Part shown: positions 6,598 to 13,961 of the stretch, piece after piece
Layout of the letters: the number at the start of each line of letters is the position of its first letter
Position numbering within the stretch: the stretch's first letter is position 1
NCBI GenBank assembly: GCA_016200745.1
Contig: JACQEF010000018.1
Coordinates: 1 to 21,266, forward strand
Direction: 5' to 3'
DNA from: Chloroflexota bacterium
Lineage (GTDB): Bacteria > Chloroflexota > Limnocylindria > Limnocylindrales > CSP1-4
Length of the DNA: 21,266 bases
Program-made: the position numbers and the translations under genes
The notes under the pieces: generated by a model
The model's input: only the letters and a program-made list of their open reading frames with translations
Databases searched by the model: none
What the model was told of the DNA's origin: nothing

Positions 6598-7104
6598 CTA
6601 TCGCGCGGGCTCGTCCGCCACCCCGCCCATGCTTGCGTTGACACTGTCCTGGAGGCGGTGGTGCAGGTCGATGTACGTCCGGAGCTCCTCATCGCTGAGC
6701 ACGCCGGCCCAGGTCCGTTCGTGGCCGTGGACGAGCGTCCGAAGCTGCTGGAGCACCACCCGACCGGCGGGCGTGATCTCGGCGATCTGACCGCGCCGGT
6801 CCACCGGGTTCGCCAGACGCGACACGAACCCGCGGCGCTCGAGAGAGTCGAGCACGCCCGTGACGGTGGCGCGGGTTACGATGAGTCGATCGCTGAGCGC
6901 GGAGGGCGACATCGGTCCTTGGTCGCGGAGGATCCCGAGCACGAGTCCGCCGGCCGCGCTCACGTTCAGGGGACGGAGCAGCCGTCCGATCCGGTCGAAC
7001 AACAGGTCGGCGGTCCGGATCGTGTTCATGACGGCTTCTGTGGCCAGCACGTTCCCCTCGGGGGTCTGGTCGTAGAAGTCATCCGGCATCTGGATCCTGG
7101 GCAT
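6598..7104 (-). CDS. MarR-family transcriptional regulator
   Basis: 168 residues with the MarR winged helix: dimerisation helices at about 20-50, helix-turn-helix at 65-90 (MSPSALSDRLIVTRATVTGV), and wing DRRGQIAEITPAG at 103-115, then C-terminal dimer helices. Such proteins bind palindromic operators as dimers and are released by small phenolic or xenobiotic ligands or by oxidants. It is divergent from the ABM/VOC gene pair, and two GTTAGGCGCC palindromes lie between them, so repression of both directions is likely. Its own -10 (TATGAT, 7116-7111) ends just before the ATG, suggesting a leaderless transcript. The ligand cannot be inferred. Confidence 0.93.
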   Translation of the reverse strand: MPRIQMPDDFYDQTPEGNVLATEAVMNTIRTADLLFDRIGRLLRPLNVSAAGGLVLGILRDQGPMSPSALSDRLIVTRATVTGVLDSLERRGFVSRLANPVDRRGQIAEITPAGRVVLQQLRTLVHGHERTWAGVLSDEELRTYIDLHHRLQDSVNASMGGVADEPAR

Positions 7105-7110
7105 GGGTCC

Positions 7111-7116
7111 ATCATA
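7111..7116 (-). promoter_or_regulatory. Possible leaderless promoter -10 of the marR-type gene
   Basis: Read on the minus strand, TATGAT ends 6 bases before the ATG at 7104, placing transcription start on or next to the start codon. No good -35 is visible, and the -35 region would lie under operator 1. Confidence 0.45.
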
Positions 7117-7122
7117 CGGGTC

Positions 7123-7150
7123 TTGACAGTTAGGCGCCTTACCATATAGT
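7123..7150 (+). promoter_or_regulatory. Promoter of the ABM/VOC operon
   Basis: A perfect TTGACA at 7123-7128 and TATAGT at 7145-7150 (5 of 6) are separated by 16 bases. Operator 1 fills the spacer and operator 2 begins inside the -10. The leader before the ATG is about 50 bases. Confidence 0.8.
7129..7142. promoter_or_regulatory. MarR operator 1
   Basis: GTTAGGCGCCTTAC is palindromic except for one mismatched pair. It sits between -35 and -10 of the plus-strand promoter and upstream of the minus-strand -10. Confidence 0.75.
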
Positions 7151-7162
7151 TAGGCGCCTAAC
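7149..7162. promoter_or_regulatory. MarR operator 2
   Basis: GTTAGGCGCCTAAC is a perfect 14-bp palindrome. Its centre is exactly 20 bases from that of operator 1, about two helical turns, and it overlaps the -10 and transcription start of the plus-strand operon. Confidence 0.8.
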
Positions 7163-7209
7163 GACCGGCGCGTGACCGGTCGAGCACTCGGCCAAAGGAG
7201 CGTCCCGCC

Positions 7210-7494
7210 ATGGTCAAGGTGATCGTCCAGCACCGCGTCGCCGATTACGATCGATGGCTCCCGGTGTTCACGGAGCACGAAGCGGTCCGCCGCACGCACG
7301 GCGCCACCGGCCACAGCATCAGCCGCGACGTCTCGGACCCCAATTCGGTCGTCATCGTCAACGAGTTCGCGACCCTGGAAGGAGCGCGCGCCTTCAGCCA
7401 GGATCCGTCCCTCCCCGAGGCGATGGCCGCCGGCGGCGTCGACGGGGCACCCCAGGTCTGGATCGCCAACGAGGCCGAGACCCGGGCGTATTGA
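7210..7494 (+). CDS. ABM-like dimeric alpha/beta-barrel protein
   Basis: 94 residues. The pattern VKVIVQHRVADYDRWLPVFTEHEAVR..., a central SVVIVNEFATLEGARAFSQD, and a final strand (PQVWIANEAE) match the antibiotic-biosynthesis-monooxygenase-like ferredoxin-fold family, which includes small oxygenases and stress proteins acting as dimers. AAAGGAG at 7194-7200 is a strong ribosome binding site 9 bases before the ATG. It is the first gene under the MarR operators and is followed by a VOC-family gene after a stable hairpin. A detoxification or resistance role fits, but the substrate is unknown and a non-enzymatic role is possible. Confidence 0.8.
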   Translation: MVKVIVQHRVADYDRWLPVFTEHEAVRRTHGATGHSISRDVSDPNSVVIVNEFATLEGARAFSQDPSLPEAMAAGGVDGAPQVWIANEAETRAY

Positions 7495-7501
7495 GGCGGC
7501 T

Positions 7502-7534
7502 GCAGGGCGGCCGTGCTCGGCACGACCGCCCTGC
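7502..7534 (+). other. Intercistronic stem-loop
   Basis: 15-base arms (7502-7516 and 7520-7534) pair with one mismatch around a TCG loop, between the ABM-like and VOC genes. No T tract follows, so it is more likely an RNA-stability or attenuating element than a terminator. Confidence 0.6.
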
Positions 7535-7554
7535 GCATCACAAGGGAGACGACA

Positions 7555-7926
7555 ATGATCGGCGCAACCATGGTCGTGGCGACAATCCCGGTCAGCGACC
7601 TCGACCGGGCCCGGGCCTTCTACGGCGAGACGCTCGGCCTGACGATCCTCTGGGAGAACCCGGCCTCCATCCGGTTCCGGTGCGGCGAGGCCAGCGAGCT
7701 ATCGACCTTCCGGCGACCGTCGACCGTGACGGAGCACACGCTCGCCCACTTCGAGGTCGCCGACATCGAGGCGGCCGTCCGCGAACTGGAATCGAACGGA
7801 GTCCAGTTCGTGGACTACACCGAGGGTCCACTGCAGACGACCGGGCACATCGCCCAGCTCGGACCGGCCCGCGGGGCCTGGTTCCGTGACCCGGACGGCA
7901 ACTTCCTGGGCCTCCGCCAGGGCTGA
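7555..7926 (+). CDS. VOC-family (glyoxalase/bleomycin-resistance-like) protein
   Basis: 123 residues from ATG 7555, preceded by AAGGGAG at 6 bases. Two beta-alpha-beta-beta-beta modules are evident: VVATIPVSDLDRARAFYGET (residues 6-25) and HTLAHFEVADIEAAVRELES, ending with the signature WFRDPDGNFLGLRQ. The family binds a metal or small molecule in the barrel and includes glyoxalases, dioxygenases and drug-binding resistance proteins. The second-module Glu/Asp set cannot be assigned to one activity. It is the second gene of the MarR-controlled operon; an in-frame start at 7513 falls in the hairpin and is unlikely. The stop codon lies inside the terminator stem. Confidence 0.9.
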   Translation: MIGATMVVATIPVSDLDRARAFYGETLGLTILWENPASIRFRCGEASELSTFRRPSTVTEHTLAHFEVADIEAAVRELESNGVQFVDYTEGPLQTTGHIAQLGPARGAWFRDPDGNFLGLRQG

Positions 7927-7948
7927 CCGCCCAGGGTCAGCCCTGTTT
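7918..7948 (+). terminator. Rho-independent-like terminator overlapping the VOC stop codon
   Basis: CAGGGCTGACC (7918-7928) and its exact complement GGTCAGCCCTG (7935-7945) enclose a 6-base loop and are followed by TTT. The stop TGA (7924-7926) is within the first arm. It separates two convergent VOC genes. Confidence 0.75.
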
Positions 7949-7955
7949 CCCCGGG

Positions 7956-8378
7956 TCAAGCCATCGGGCGGACCTGGGTCAGCCTCACCGAGTTGCCCGA
8001 CGGGTCGTGGAACCCGGCATCGACGCCGTACGGCCGTTCCTCCGGCTCCTCGCTGAACTCGACGCCCCGTGCCCGCAGCTCCTCGTAGGAGCGGCGGCAG
8101 TCGTCGGTCGTCAGGAACACCGTGCCGGCAAATCCTCGCGACATCAGGCTCCGCACGTCGTCGGCCGTCGCGCCGTCCATGACCGGGGCACCGGGAATGG
8201 CCATCAGCACGATGGCGATGTCTGGCTGGCCGGGCGGCGACACCGCGAGCCAGCGGAAGTTCCCCATCTCGGGGACGGTCACGTCGGACGTGACCTCCAT
8301 TCCCACCTTGCGGGTCCAGAAGTCGAGCGCTTCATCCTGATCGCGCACCCACAGTTGCGCGCTGGCGATCCTGATCAT
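7956..8378 (-). CDS. VOC-family protein, second copy
   Basis: 140 residues from ATG 8378, with GGAGG 5 bases upstream. It begins with the module ASAQLWVRDQDEALDFWTRK and continues with GMEVTSDVTVPEMGNFRWLAVSPP; the second module contains VFLTTDDCRRSYEELRARGV and ends GFHDPSGNSVRLTQV. This resembles the glyoxalase-like subgroup usually encoded beside AraC-type regulators. It is only distantly similar to the VOC protein on the other side of the terminator. Its start overlaps the end of the AraC-type gene by 47 bases, so it is probably co-transcribed with it. The substrate is unknown. Confidence 0.9.
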   Translation of the reverse strand: MIRIASAQLWVRDQDEALDFWTRKVGMEVTSDVTVPEMGNFRWLAVSPPGQPDIAIVLMAIPGAPVMDGATADDVRSLMSRGFAGTVFLTTDDCRRSYEELRARGVEFSEEPEERPYGVDAGFHDPSGNSVRLTQVRPMA

Positions 8379-8913
8379 CGGGGCCTCCGTCTTGAGCTGC
8401 ATCGTTGGACGACGGGGTCAAGGCTATGGACGACGCCGCCCGGTCGTCTTCTCGAAACGTCCGATTCTGCGGCCGGCTGTAGGCATGGACCACGCAGGCC
8501 GGGATCCTTGCCAGCAGCGACGCCGGGGGTCCGCCGGCCCGGTAGGCCGTCGGCGTCTGCCCGTACATCCTCCGGAAGCTCGTCGTGAACGAACCGACGC
8601 TCGACAGTCCGACGGCCATGCAGATGTCCGCGACCGTGTAGTCGGTGGTACGCAACAAGGCCGCGGCCCGCTCGAGCCGGCGGGTCAGCAGATAGACGTG
8701 TGGCGATTCGCCGAAGGCCCGGCGGAACTCCGCGCTGAAGCGGCTGCGGGAGAGGCCGGCCGCACCGGCCAGGTCGGCCACGTCCAGTGGCTCGGAGTAG
8801 CGCGCGTCCGCGAGGTCCCTCGCGCGCAGCAGATGCCGATCCGGGTGGGTGTCTGCGGTCGGTGCGACCCCGAGGGCTGGCGTCGATTGCACTCGTGCAG
8901 TATCCCGGACCAT
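8332..8913 (-). CDS. AraC-family transcriptional regulator
   Basis: From ATG 8913 the protein has 193 residues. The AraC DNA-binding domain lies at about residues 25-130: first helix-turn-helix LDVADLAGAAGLSRSRFSAE, the linker RRAFGESPHVYLLTRRLERA, and second helix-turn-helix YTVADICMAVGLSSVGSFTT with SFRRMYGQTPTAYR. There is almost no N-terminal sensor, as in short stand-alone AraC regulators. The frame extends to 9030 and the true start is uncertain. After residue 130 a Pro/Arg/Asp-rich tail of about 60 residues runs 47 bases into the VOC gene, longer than expected. Regulation of the downstream VOC gene is the natural inference. Confidence 0.88.
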   Translation of the reverse strand: MVRDTARVQSTPALGVAPTADTHPDRHLLRARDLADARYSEPLDVADLAGAAGLSRSRFSAEFRRAFGESPHVYLLTRRLERAAALLRTTDYTVADICMAVGLSSVGSFTTSFRRMYGQTPTAYRAGGPPASLLARIPACVVHAYSRPQNRTFREDDRAASSIALTPSSNDAAQDGGPDDQDRQRATVGARSG

Positions 8914-9186
8914 GCCCACCTTGGCGACCGCGCGGCCCGCCGCCGCGAGCGGTCTCCGCTCCGCACTGCGGTACGAGAGGGCCATTGCCACGTCGGGGAG
9001 CGCGCGCCTATGGTGGCCAGGACGGGTCACCGCGCGCGGCCCCGCCTCGGGACGTCCAGGCCGCCACGTTCAGTCACTCGCCCGAGCCGGCGCTCCTTCG
9101 CGGATCCGTGGTCGTGGACCGACCATCGGCTCGTCCAGACAGCGCGCGGAATCGCGCCGGCATCGGGGCCGTACCAGAGGATTCCG

Positions 9187-10746
9187 ATGGACCGGGTATC
9201 CAGGCAACAGCGCAAGGGGACTGTCGAGCCGGCGCCACAGGTCATCGAACCGAGCCTGCAACTGCTCCAGGGGATCCTGGACTACAGCCCGACGCTCATC
9301 TACGTCAAGGACATGCAGGGTCGCTATCTGCTGGTCAATCGGCAGTGGCAGCGACTCTACAGCGAGGCTGGCGAGGACGCCCTCAGCCTGACAGACGAAG
9401 AGGTGTTCTCAGAGCCCTCCGCCCTGGCCCTGCGGCGGAACGACCAGGCGGTGATCGACGCGGGTGCGCCCATCACGTTCGAGGAAGCGACCGGCACGGC
9501 CGGTGGTGACCATCACACCTACATCTCCGCGAAATTCCCCCTCCTCGACGATCACGGACGCACCATCGGCGTGGCCGGGATCTCGAGCGACATCACCGAC
9601 CGCAAGGTGGCCGAGGAAGCGCTCCGTGCGAGCGAACGGCGGATGTCGCTCATCTTCGAGGCCGTGTCCGACGTGCTCTTCCTGCTGGCGGTCGAGCCGA
9701 ACGAACGCTACCGCTTCGTGGCCGTCAACCCCGCCTTCCTGGCCGTCACCGGCCTGGCGCGCGAACAGGTCGTCGGGAAGCCCGCGGATGAGGTGCTGCC
9801 TCCCGACGCCTATGCCTTCGTCCTGCCGAAGTACCTCGAGTCCATCCGCGAGAACCGGCGGGTGAGCTGGGAGGAGGTCACGGACTATCCAACCGGCACC
9901 CTGTACGGTCACGTGTCGGTCACCCCGTCGGTCGATGACTCCGGTCGCTGCACGCACCTGGTCGGAACGGTGCACGACATCACGGACCTTCGACGCCGGG
10001 AGCTCGAGATCCAGAAGCTGAACGTCGAGCTGGAGGATCGTGTCGCCGAGCGAACGGGGGAGCTCGAGGCGGCCAACAAGGAGCTGCAGACGTTCGTGTA
10101 CTCCGTGTCTCACGACCTCAAGGCCCCGCTGCGGGGGATCGAGGGCTACAGCAGGCTGCTGCTCGACGAATACGCCGATCAGCTGGACGAGACGGGCGAG
10201 TTCTACGCGAGGACGACGCACGACGCCGCACGGGAGATGAGCAACCTCATCGAGGACCTGCTCGAGTACTCGCGGATGGAGCGGGGACCGGCAGCTCGCG
10301 GACCGGTCGAGCTGCGTCCGCTGGTCGAGAAGCTCGTGGCGGCCCGTCACCAGGAGATCGCGGATGGAACCGTGACGGTCACCGTGGGCATCCCCGACGA
10401 GACCCTGTCCGTCGACGAGGCGGGGCTGACCCAGGCCCTCAGGAACCTGATCGACAACGCCCTCAAGTTCACGCGTGGTGTCGCCGAGCCGCGGATCGAG
10501 ATCGGAGGGGGTTCCACGAGTGGCACGTTCACGATCTGGGTGCAAGACAATGGCTGCGGCTTCGACATGAGATACCACGACCGCATCTTCGAGATCTTCC
10601 AGCGCCTCCACCGGGCCGAGGACTATCCCGGCACGGGTTGCGGTCTGGCGATCGTCCGCAAGGCCGTCGAGCGCATGGGCGGCCGCGTCTGGGCCGAGAG
10701 CGTCCCGGACCAGGGAGCCACGTTCTTCCTCGAGCTGCGTCGATGA
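9187..10746 (+). CDS. PAS-PAS sensor histidine kinase
   Basis: 519 residues from ATG 9187, with GAGG 6 bases upstream; the frame is open to 8392 but the earlier part overlaps the AraC gene and is not protein-like. PAS 1 (about 25-140) starts LLQGILDYSPTLIYVKDMQG, PAS 2 (about 150-268) contains RRMSLIFEAVSDVLFLLAVE, then a coiled linker. The HisKA motif SVSHDLKAPLRG carries His309. The ATPase domain has N box N424, G1 DNGCGFD (454-460), an F-box region IFEIFQRLHR and G2 GTGCGL (482-487). The catalytic half resembles phytochrome-type kinases, although no GAF-PHY chromophore domain is present. No membrane segments are seen, so it is a cytosolic sensor. Its stop overlaps the response-regulator ATG as ATGA. 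Confidence 0.95.
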   Translation: MDRVSRQQRKGTVEPAPQVIEPSLQLLQGILDYSPTLIYVKDMQGRYLLVNRQWQRLYSEAGEDALSLTDEEVFSEPSALALRRNDQAVIDAGAPITFEEATGTAGGDHHTYISAKFPLLDDHGRTIGVAGISSDITDRKVAEEALRASERRMSLIFEAVSDVLFLLAVEPNERYRFVAVNPAFLAVTGLAREQVVGKPADEVLPPDAYAFVLPKYLESIRENRRVSWEEVTDYPTGTLYGHVSVTPSVDDSGRCTHLVGTVHDITDLRRRELEIQKLNVELEDRVAERTGELEAANKELQTFVYSVSHDLKAPLRGIEGYSRLLLDEYADQLDETGEFYARTTHDAAREMSNLIEDLLEYSRMERGPAARGPVELRPLVEKLVAARHQEIADGTVTVTVGIPDETLSVDEAGLTQALRNLIDNALKFTRGVAEPRIEIGGGSTSGTFTIWVQDNGCGFDMRYHDRIFEIFQRLHRAEDYPGTGCGLAIVRKAVERMGGRVWAESVPDQGATFFLELRR

Positions 10747-11174
10747 CCCGGCAGGACCTGGATCGGCCGATCCTGCTCGTGGAAGACAACCCCATGGACG
10801 TCGACCTGACGCGCCGCGCGTTTGCCAAGCGTCACCTGGTCAACAAGCTCGAAGTCGCCCGTGACGGCGAAGAGGCCCTGGCCTTCATCGACCGCTGGGA
10901 GGCCGGTGAGCCGCCGCCCGTCGTGATCCTCCTCGACCTGAAGCTCCCGAAGGTGGACGGCCTCGAGGTCCTCCGCCAGCTCCGCTCGCACCAGCAGTTC
11001 CGGTCCATTCCGGTGGTCATCGTCACGACGTCGAGCGAGGATGCCGACATCCGCGCGGCCTACGAACTGGGCGCCAACTCCTACATCGTGAAGCCGGTCG
11101 ATTTCAACCGGTTCCTGGACGTTGCCCAGCAGATCGAGCTGTACTGGAGCGTCCTGAACACGCCGCCGAAGTAA
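10743..11174 (+). CDS. Rcp1-like single-domain response regulator
   Basis: 143 residues starting at ATG 10743 in an ATGA overlap with the kinase stop. It is a complete receiver: acidic pair E14/D15 (LLVEDNPMD), phospho-acceptor D65 (ILLDLKLPK), T95, and K117 (SYIVKPVDF). There is no output domain, and the C-terminal VAQQIELYWSVLNTPP matches the Rcp-type regulators paired with phytochrome-class kinases. It probably receives phosphate from the upstream kinase and acts by protein contact or as a shuttle to the next gene product. Only 3 bases separate it from the EAL gene. Confidence 0.95.
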   Translation: MTRQDLDRPILLVEDNPMDVDLTRRAFAKRHLVNKLEVARDGEEALAFIDRWEAGEPPPVVILLDLKLPKVDGLEVLRQLRSHQQFRSIPVVIVTTSSEDADIRAAYELGANSYIVKPVDFNRFLDVAQQIELYWSVLNTPPK

Positions 11175-11177
11175 CTC

Positions 11178-13961
11178 ATGCGCGTGCTCTACGTCGAGGA
11201 CAATCCGCTCGACGCCGACCTCACGCGGCGGGCGCTGCACGCGACCGCACCGGAGATCGACCTCCAACTGGTAGGGACGCAGCGCGAAGCCCTCGACCGT
11301 CTCGGACAGGCCACGAGGGCCCCGTTCGACGCCGCCCTGCTGGACGCGCGCCTGCCCGACGGCGGCGGCCTGGCCATCCTGGCGCACATCCGCCTTCACG
11401 GGCTCCCCCTCGCGGTCGTCGTCGTCACCGGAAGCAGCGACGAAGCCACGGCGGTGGCGGCGCTCAAGGCGGGGGCCGATGACTACGTCGTCAAGCGCGG
11501 CGACTACATCCGGCGCCTGCCGCTCACCCTCGAGAGCGCCCTTCAGCGGTTCCGCGCCGAGGCGACCACGCGGCGGCGCCCGCTCCGAGTCCTGTACGCG
11601 GAGCACTCGGCGGCCGATCTCGACCTCACGGCACGGCATCTCGCACAGCACGCCCCGCACATCCACCTGCAGTCGGTTCGAAGCGCGGAGGAGATGCTGA
11701 ACCAGCTGCCCGTGGAGGGGGAGGACCCGGACCACGATGTGCTCCTGCTCGACTACCGCCTGCCGGGCATGAACGCGCTCGAGGCGCTCAAGGAGATCTA
11801 CGAGGTCCGCAGGCTCCCGCTTCCGGCTGTCCTGGTCACCGGCCAGGGCGACGACGACGTGGCGGCCCAGACGCTCAGGCTCGGCGCGACGGACTACCTG
11901 GCCAAGCGTGACGGGTACCTCTTCCAGCTGCCGACCATGCTCCAGAACGCGTTTCACCGGGCGCAGTACCTCCGCGAAGAGGAGGCGCTCCGAGCGAGCG
12001 AGGAACGGTTCCGCGCGCTGGTGATGCAGGCCCCCGACGGGATCCTGCTATCGGACCGGGGCGGACGGTTCGTCGAGGCCAATCCGGCGATCTGCCGGAT
12101 GCTCGGCTACACCCGCGACGAGCTCCTCGCGATGTCGTCGGGTGATCTCCTCGGACCCGGCGGCCAGCCCGGCCCCGAGACGGTCGACGAGCGGCCGGCC
12201 TCGTTGCCCGGCGGCGTCGGCTCGGTCGCGGAGCGGCGGTACCGGCGCAAGGACGGCCTGACCCTCCCGGTCGAGGTCAGCTTCACGCACCTGCCCGATG
12301 GCCGCCTGCAGCGGAACGTCCGCGACATCTCCGTTCGACTCGCGGCCGAGGCCGAGCGAGCCCGGCTGGTGTCCGCCGTCGAGCAGACCGCCGACTCGAT
12401 CTGGATGCAGGACGTCGACGGCATCGTCACCTACGCCAATCCAGCGTTCACGCGCGTCTACGGCTACGACGCTGCCGAGATCGTCGGCCAGTTCGCCGGG
12501 ATCGTCGACAGCGGTGTGCAGGGAGAGGCGTTCTTCGCGACGATCTGGGCGTCGGCGAAGTCCGGGCGGACCTGGTCGGGGACCATCGTCAATCGGCGCA
12601 AGGACGGCAGCCTGGTGGAAGTGGAGGCCGTGATCTCGGCGATCCACGATGCCGACGGCCAGTTCACCGGCTTCGTCCAGTCCGACCGCGACGTCACGCG
12701 CGAGCGTGAGCTCGAGGGCGCGCTCGAGCGCGAAGCCCGGGAACGCGAGACCATCGAGGCGTCGCTCGCACGGATCGACCCGGCCACGTCCCCGGAGGAG
12801 ATCGCCGCGGCGGCGTGCGCCGAGCTCACGCAATTGGCCGGGATCGACTCGGCGTGGGCCGTCGGCCTGTCGCATGACCACGGCCGGGTCCTCGCGGTCG
12901 CCGGTGTCGGCGCCGGTGCCTTCCCGGCCGGCCAGCGGCTGCCGGAAGCGCTCGCGGCAACGCTGTTCGATCGAGCGGAAACCGGGCCGTGGGCGCAGCG
13001 GTGGCGCGGTCGGCCCGAATTCGGGACGTTCGGCGAGGCGATCACCGCGGCCGGGCTCCACACCGTGATCATGGCGCCGCCGCGGGGCGCGCATGGCGTG
13101 GTGGGCGTCATCGGGCTCGGCGTCCATGACCCGGCGAACGCCGACGGCCTGGTCGCGCGGCTGCCGGCCCTGGCCACGTTCGGCTCGATCATCGGCGCGC
13201 TCGTCGCGCCCGGGCTCGAGTCGCGGACCCGTGAGCAGGACCAGCAAGCGGCCATCCAGGCGATCCTCGATTCGTCGTCATTCGTGCCCTTCTTCCAGCC
13301 CGTGGTCGACCTCAGGGACGGGACGATCGTCGGCTACGAGGCGCTCAGCCGGTTCAGCGACGGCGTACCGCCCGACGCACGGTTCGCCGCTGCCCATCGG
13401 GCCGGTCTCGGGATCGAGCTGGAGATGGCGACGCTCACAGCGGCCATCGAGGCGGCCGCCGTGCTGCCGCCCACGGCGTACCTGAGCCTGAACGTGTCGC
13501 CCCGACTCGTCCACGCGGGGTCGATCGGTCCACTGCTGGCGGGCGTCGAGCGGCCGATCGCCCTCGAGATCACCGAGCACACCGCGATCGACGACTACGC
13601 AGAGCTCCGTCGGGAGCTCGCCGACCTGGTGCCCGCCGTGCGGCTCGCCGTCGACGACGCCGGAGCCGGCTACGCGAGCTTCCGTCACATCCTGGAGCTC
13701 GCGCCTGCCACCGTGAAGGTCGACATGGGCCTCATCCGCGGGATCGATGGCGATCCCGCTCGTCAAGCCCTCCTGGCGGGGATGGCCGACTTTGCCGTCA
13801 AACGCAGGATCCAGCTCGTCGCCGAGGGGATCGAGACCACCGCCGAGCTCGAGGCCCTGCGCGCGCTCGCCGTTCCCTTCGGCCAGGGCTACCTGCTCGG
13901 GCGGCCGCAGGATGGGCGCGGCCCCGGGCCGTGGCCGGCGCGGGTCGCGGTCGGCGACTGA
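11178..13961 (+). CDS. REC-REC-PAS-PAS-GAF-EAL c-di-GMP phosphodiesterase
   Basis: 927 residues. REC1 (1-125): E7/D8, D56, K106. REC2 (136-262): E142/H143, D192, K243. PAS (about 272-390) and PAS (395-510) are followed by a short coil, then a GAF-like domain (about 535-680) and EAL (690-927). The EAL domain keeps the expected catalytic set: E721 (EALSR), N772 (LNVSP), E797/E800 (EITE), D826/D827 (DDAGAGY), K847/D849 (KVDM), E883/E886 (AEGIE) and Q903 (GQGY). Hydrolysis of c-di-GMP to pGpG is therefore expected. No GGDEF domain is present. REC2 has His in place of the second acidic residue and may not be phosphorylated normally. The Phe of the usual DDFGTGYSS loop is Ala. It is the last gene of the kinase operon. 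Confidence 0.93.
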   Translation: MRVLYVEDNPLDADLTRRALHATAPEIDLQLVGTQREALDRLGQATRAPFDAALLDARLPDGGGLAILAHIRLHGLPLAVVVVTGSSDEATAVAALKAGADDYVVKRGDYIRRLPLTLESALQRFRAEATTRRRPLRVLYAEHSAADLDLTARHLAQHAPHIHLQSVRSAEEMLNQLPVEGEDPDHDVLLLDYRLPGMNALEALKEIYEVRRLPLPAVLVTGQGDDDVAAQTLRLGATDYLAKRDGYLFQLPTMLQNAFHRAQYLREEEALRASEERFRALVMQAPDGILLSDRGGRFVEANPAICRMLGYTRDELLAMSSGDLLGPGGQPGPETVDERPASLPGGVGSVAERRYRRKDGLTLPVEVSFTHLPDGRLQRNVRDISVRLAAEAERARLVSAVEQTADSIWMQDVDGIVTYANPAFTRVYGYDAAEIVGQFAGIVDSGVQGEAFFATIWASAKSGRTWSGTIVNRRKDGSLVEVEAVISAIHDADGQFTGFVQSDRDVTRERELEGALEREARERETIEASLARIDPATSPEEIAAAACAELTQLAGIDSAWAVGLSHDHGRVLAVAGVGAGAFPAGQRLPEALAATLFDRAETGPWAQRWRGRPEFGTFGEAITAAGLHTVIMAPPRGAHGVVGVIGLGVHDPANADGLVARLPALATFGSIIGALVAPGLESRTREQDQQAAIQAILDSSSFVPFFQPVVDLRDGTIVGYEALSRFSDGVPPDARFAAAHRAGLGIELEMATLTAAIEAAAVLPPTAYLSLNVSPRLVHAGSIGPLLAGVERPIALEITEHTAIDDYAELRRELADLVPAVRLAVDDAGAGYASFRHILELAPATVKVDMGLIRGIDGDPARQALLAGMADFAVKRRIQLVAEGIETTAELEALRALAVPFGQGYLLGRPQDGRGPGPWPARVAVGD

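Noticed and set aside
9409..10611. 400-codon minus-strand frame opposite the histidine kinase
   Set aside because: Shadow of the kinase; no start signal or recognisable fold.
12048..13247. 399-codon minus-strand frame opposite the EAL gene
   Set aside because: Composition is that of complemented GC-rich codons, with no motif; the sense strand has complete domains.
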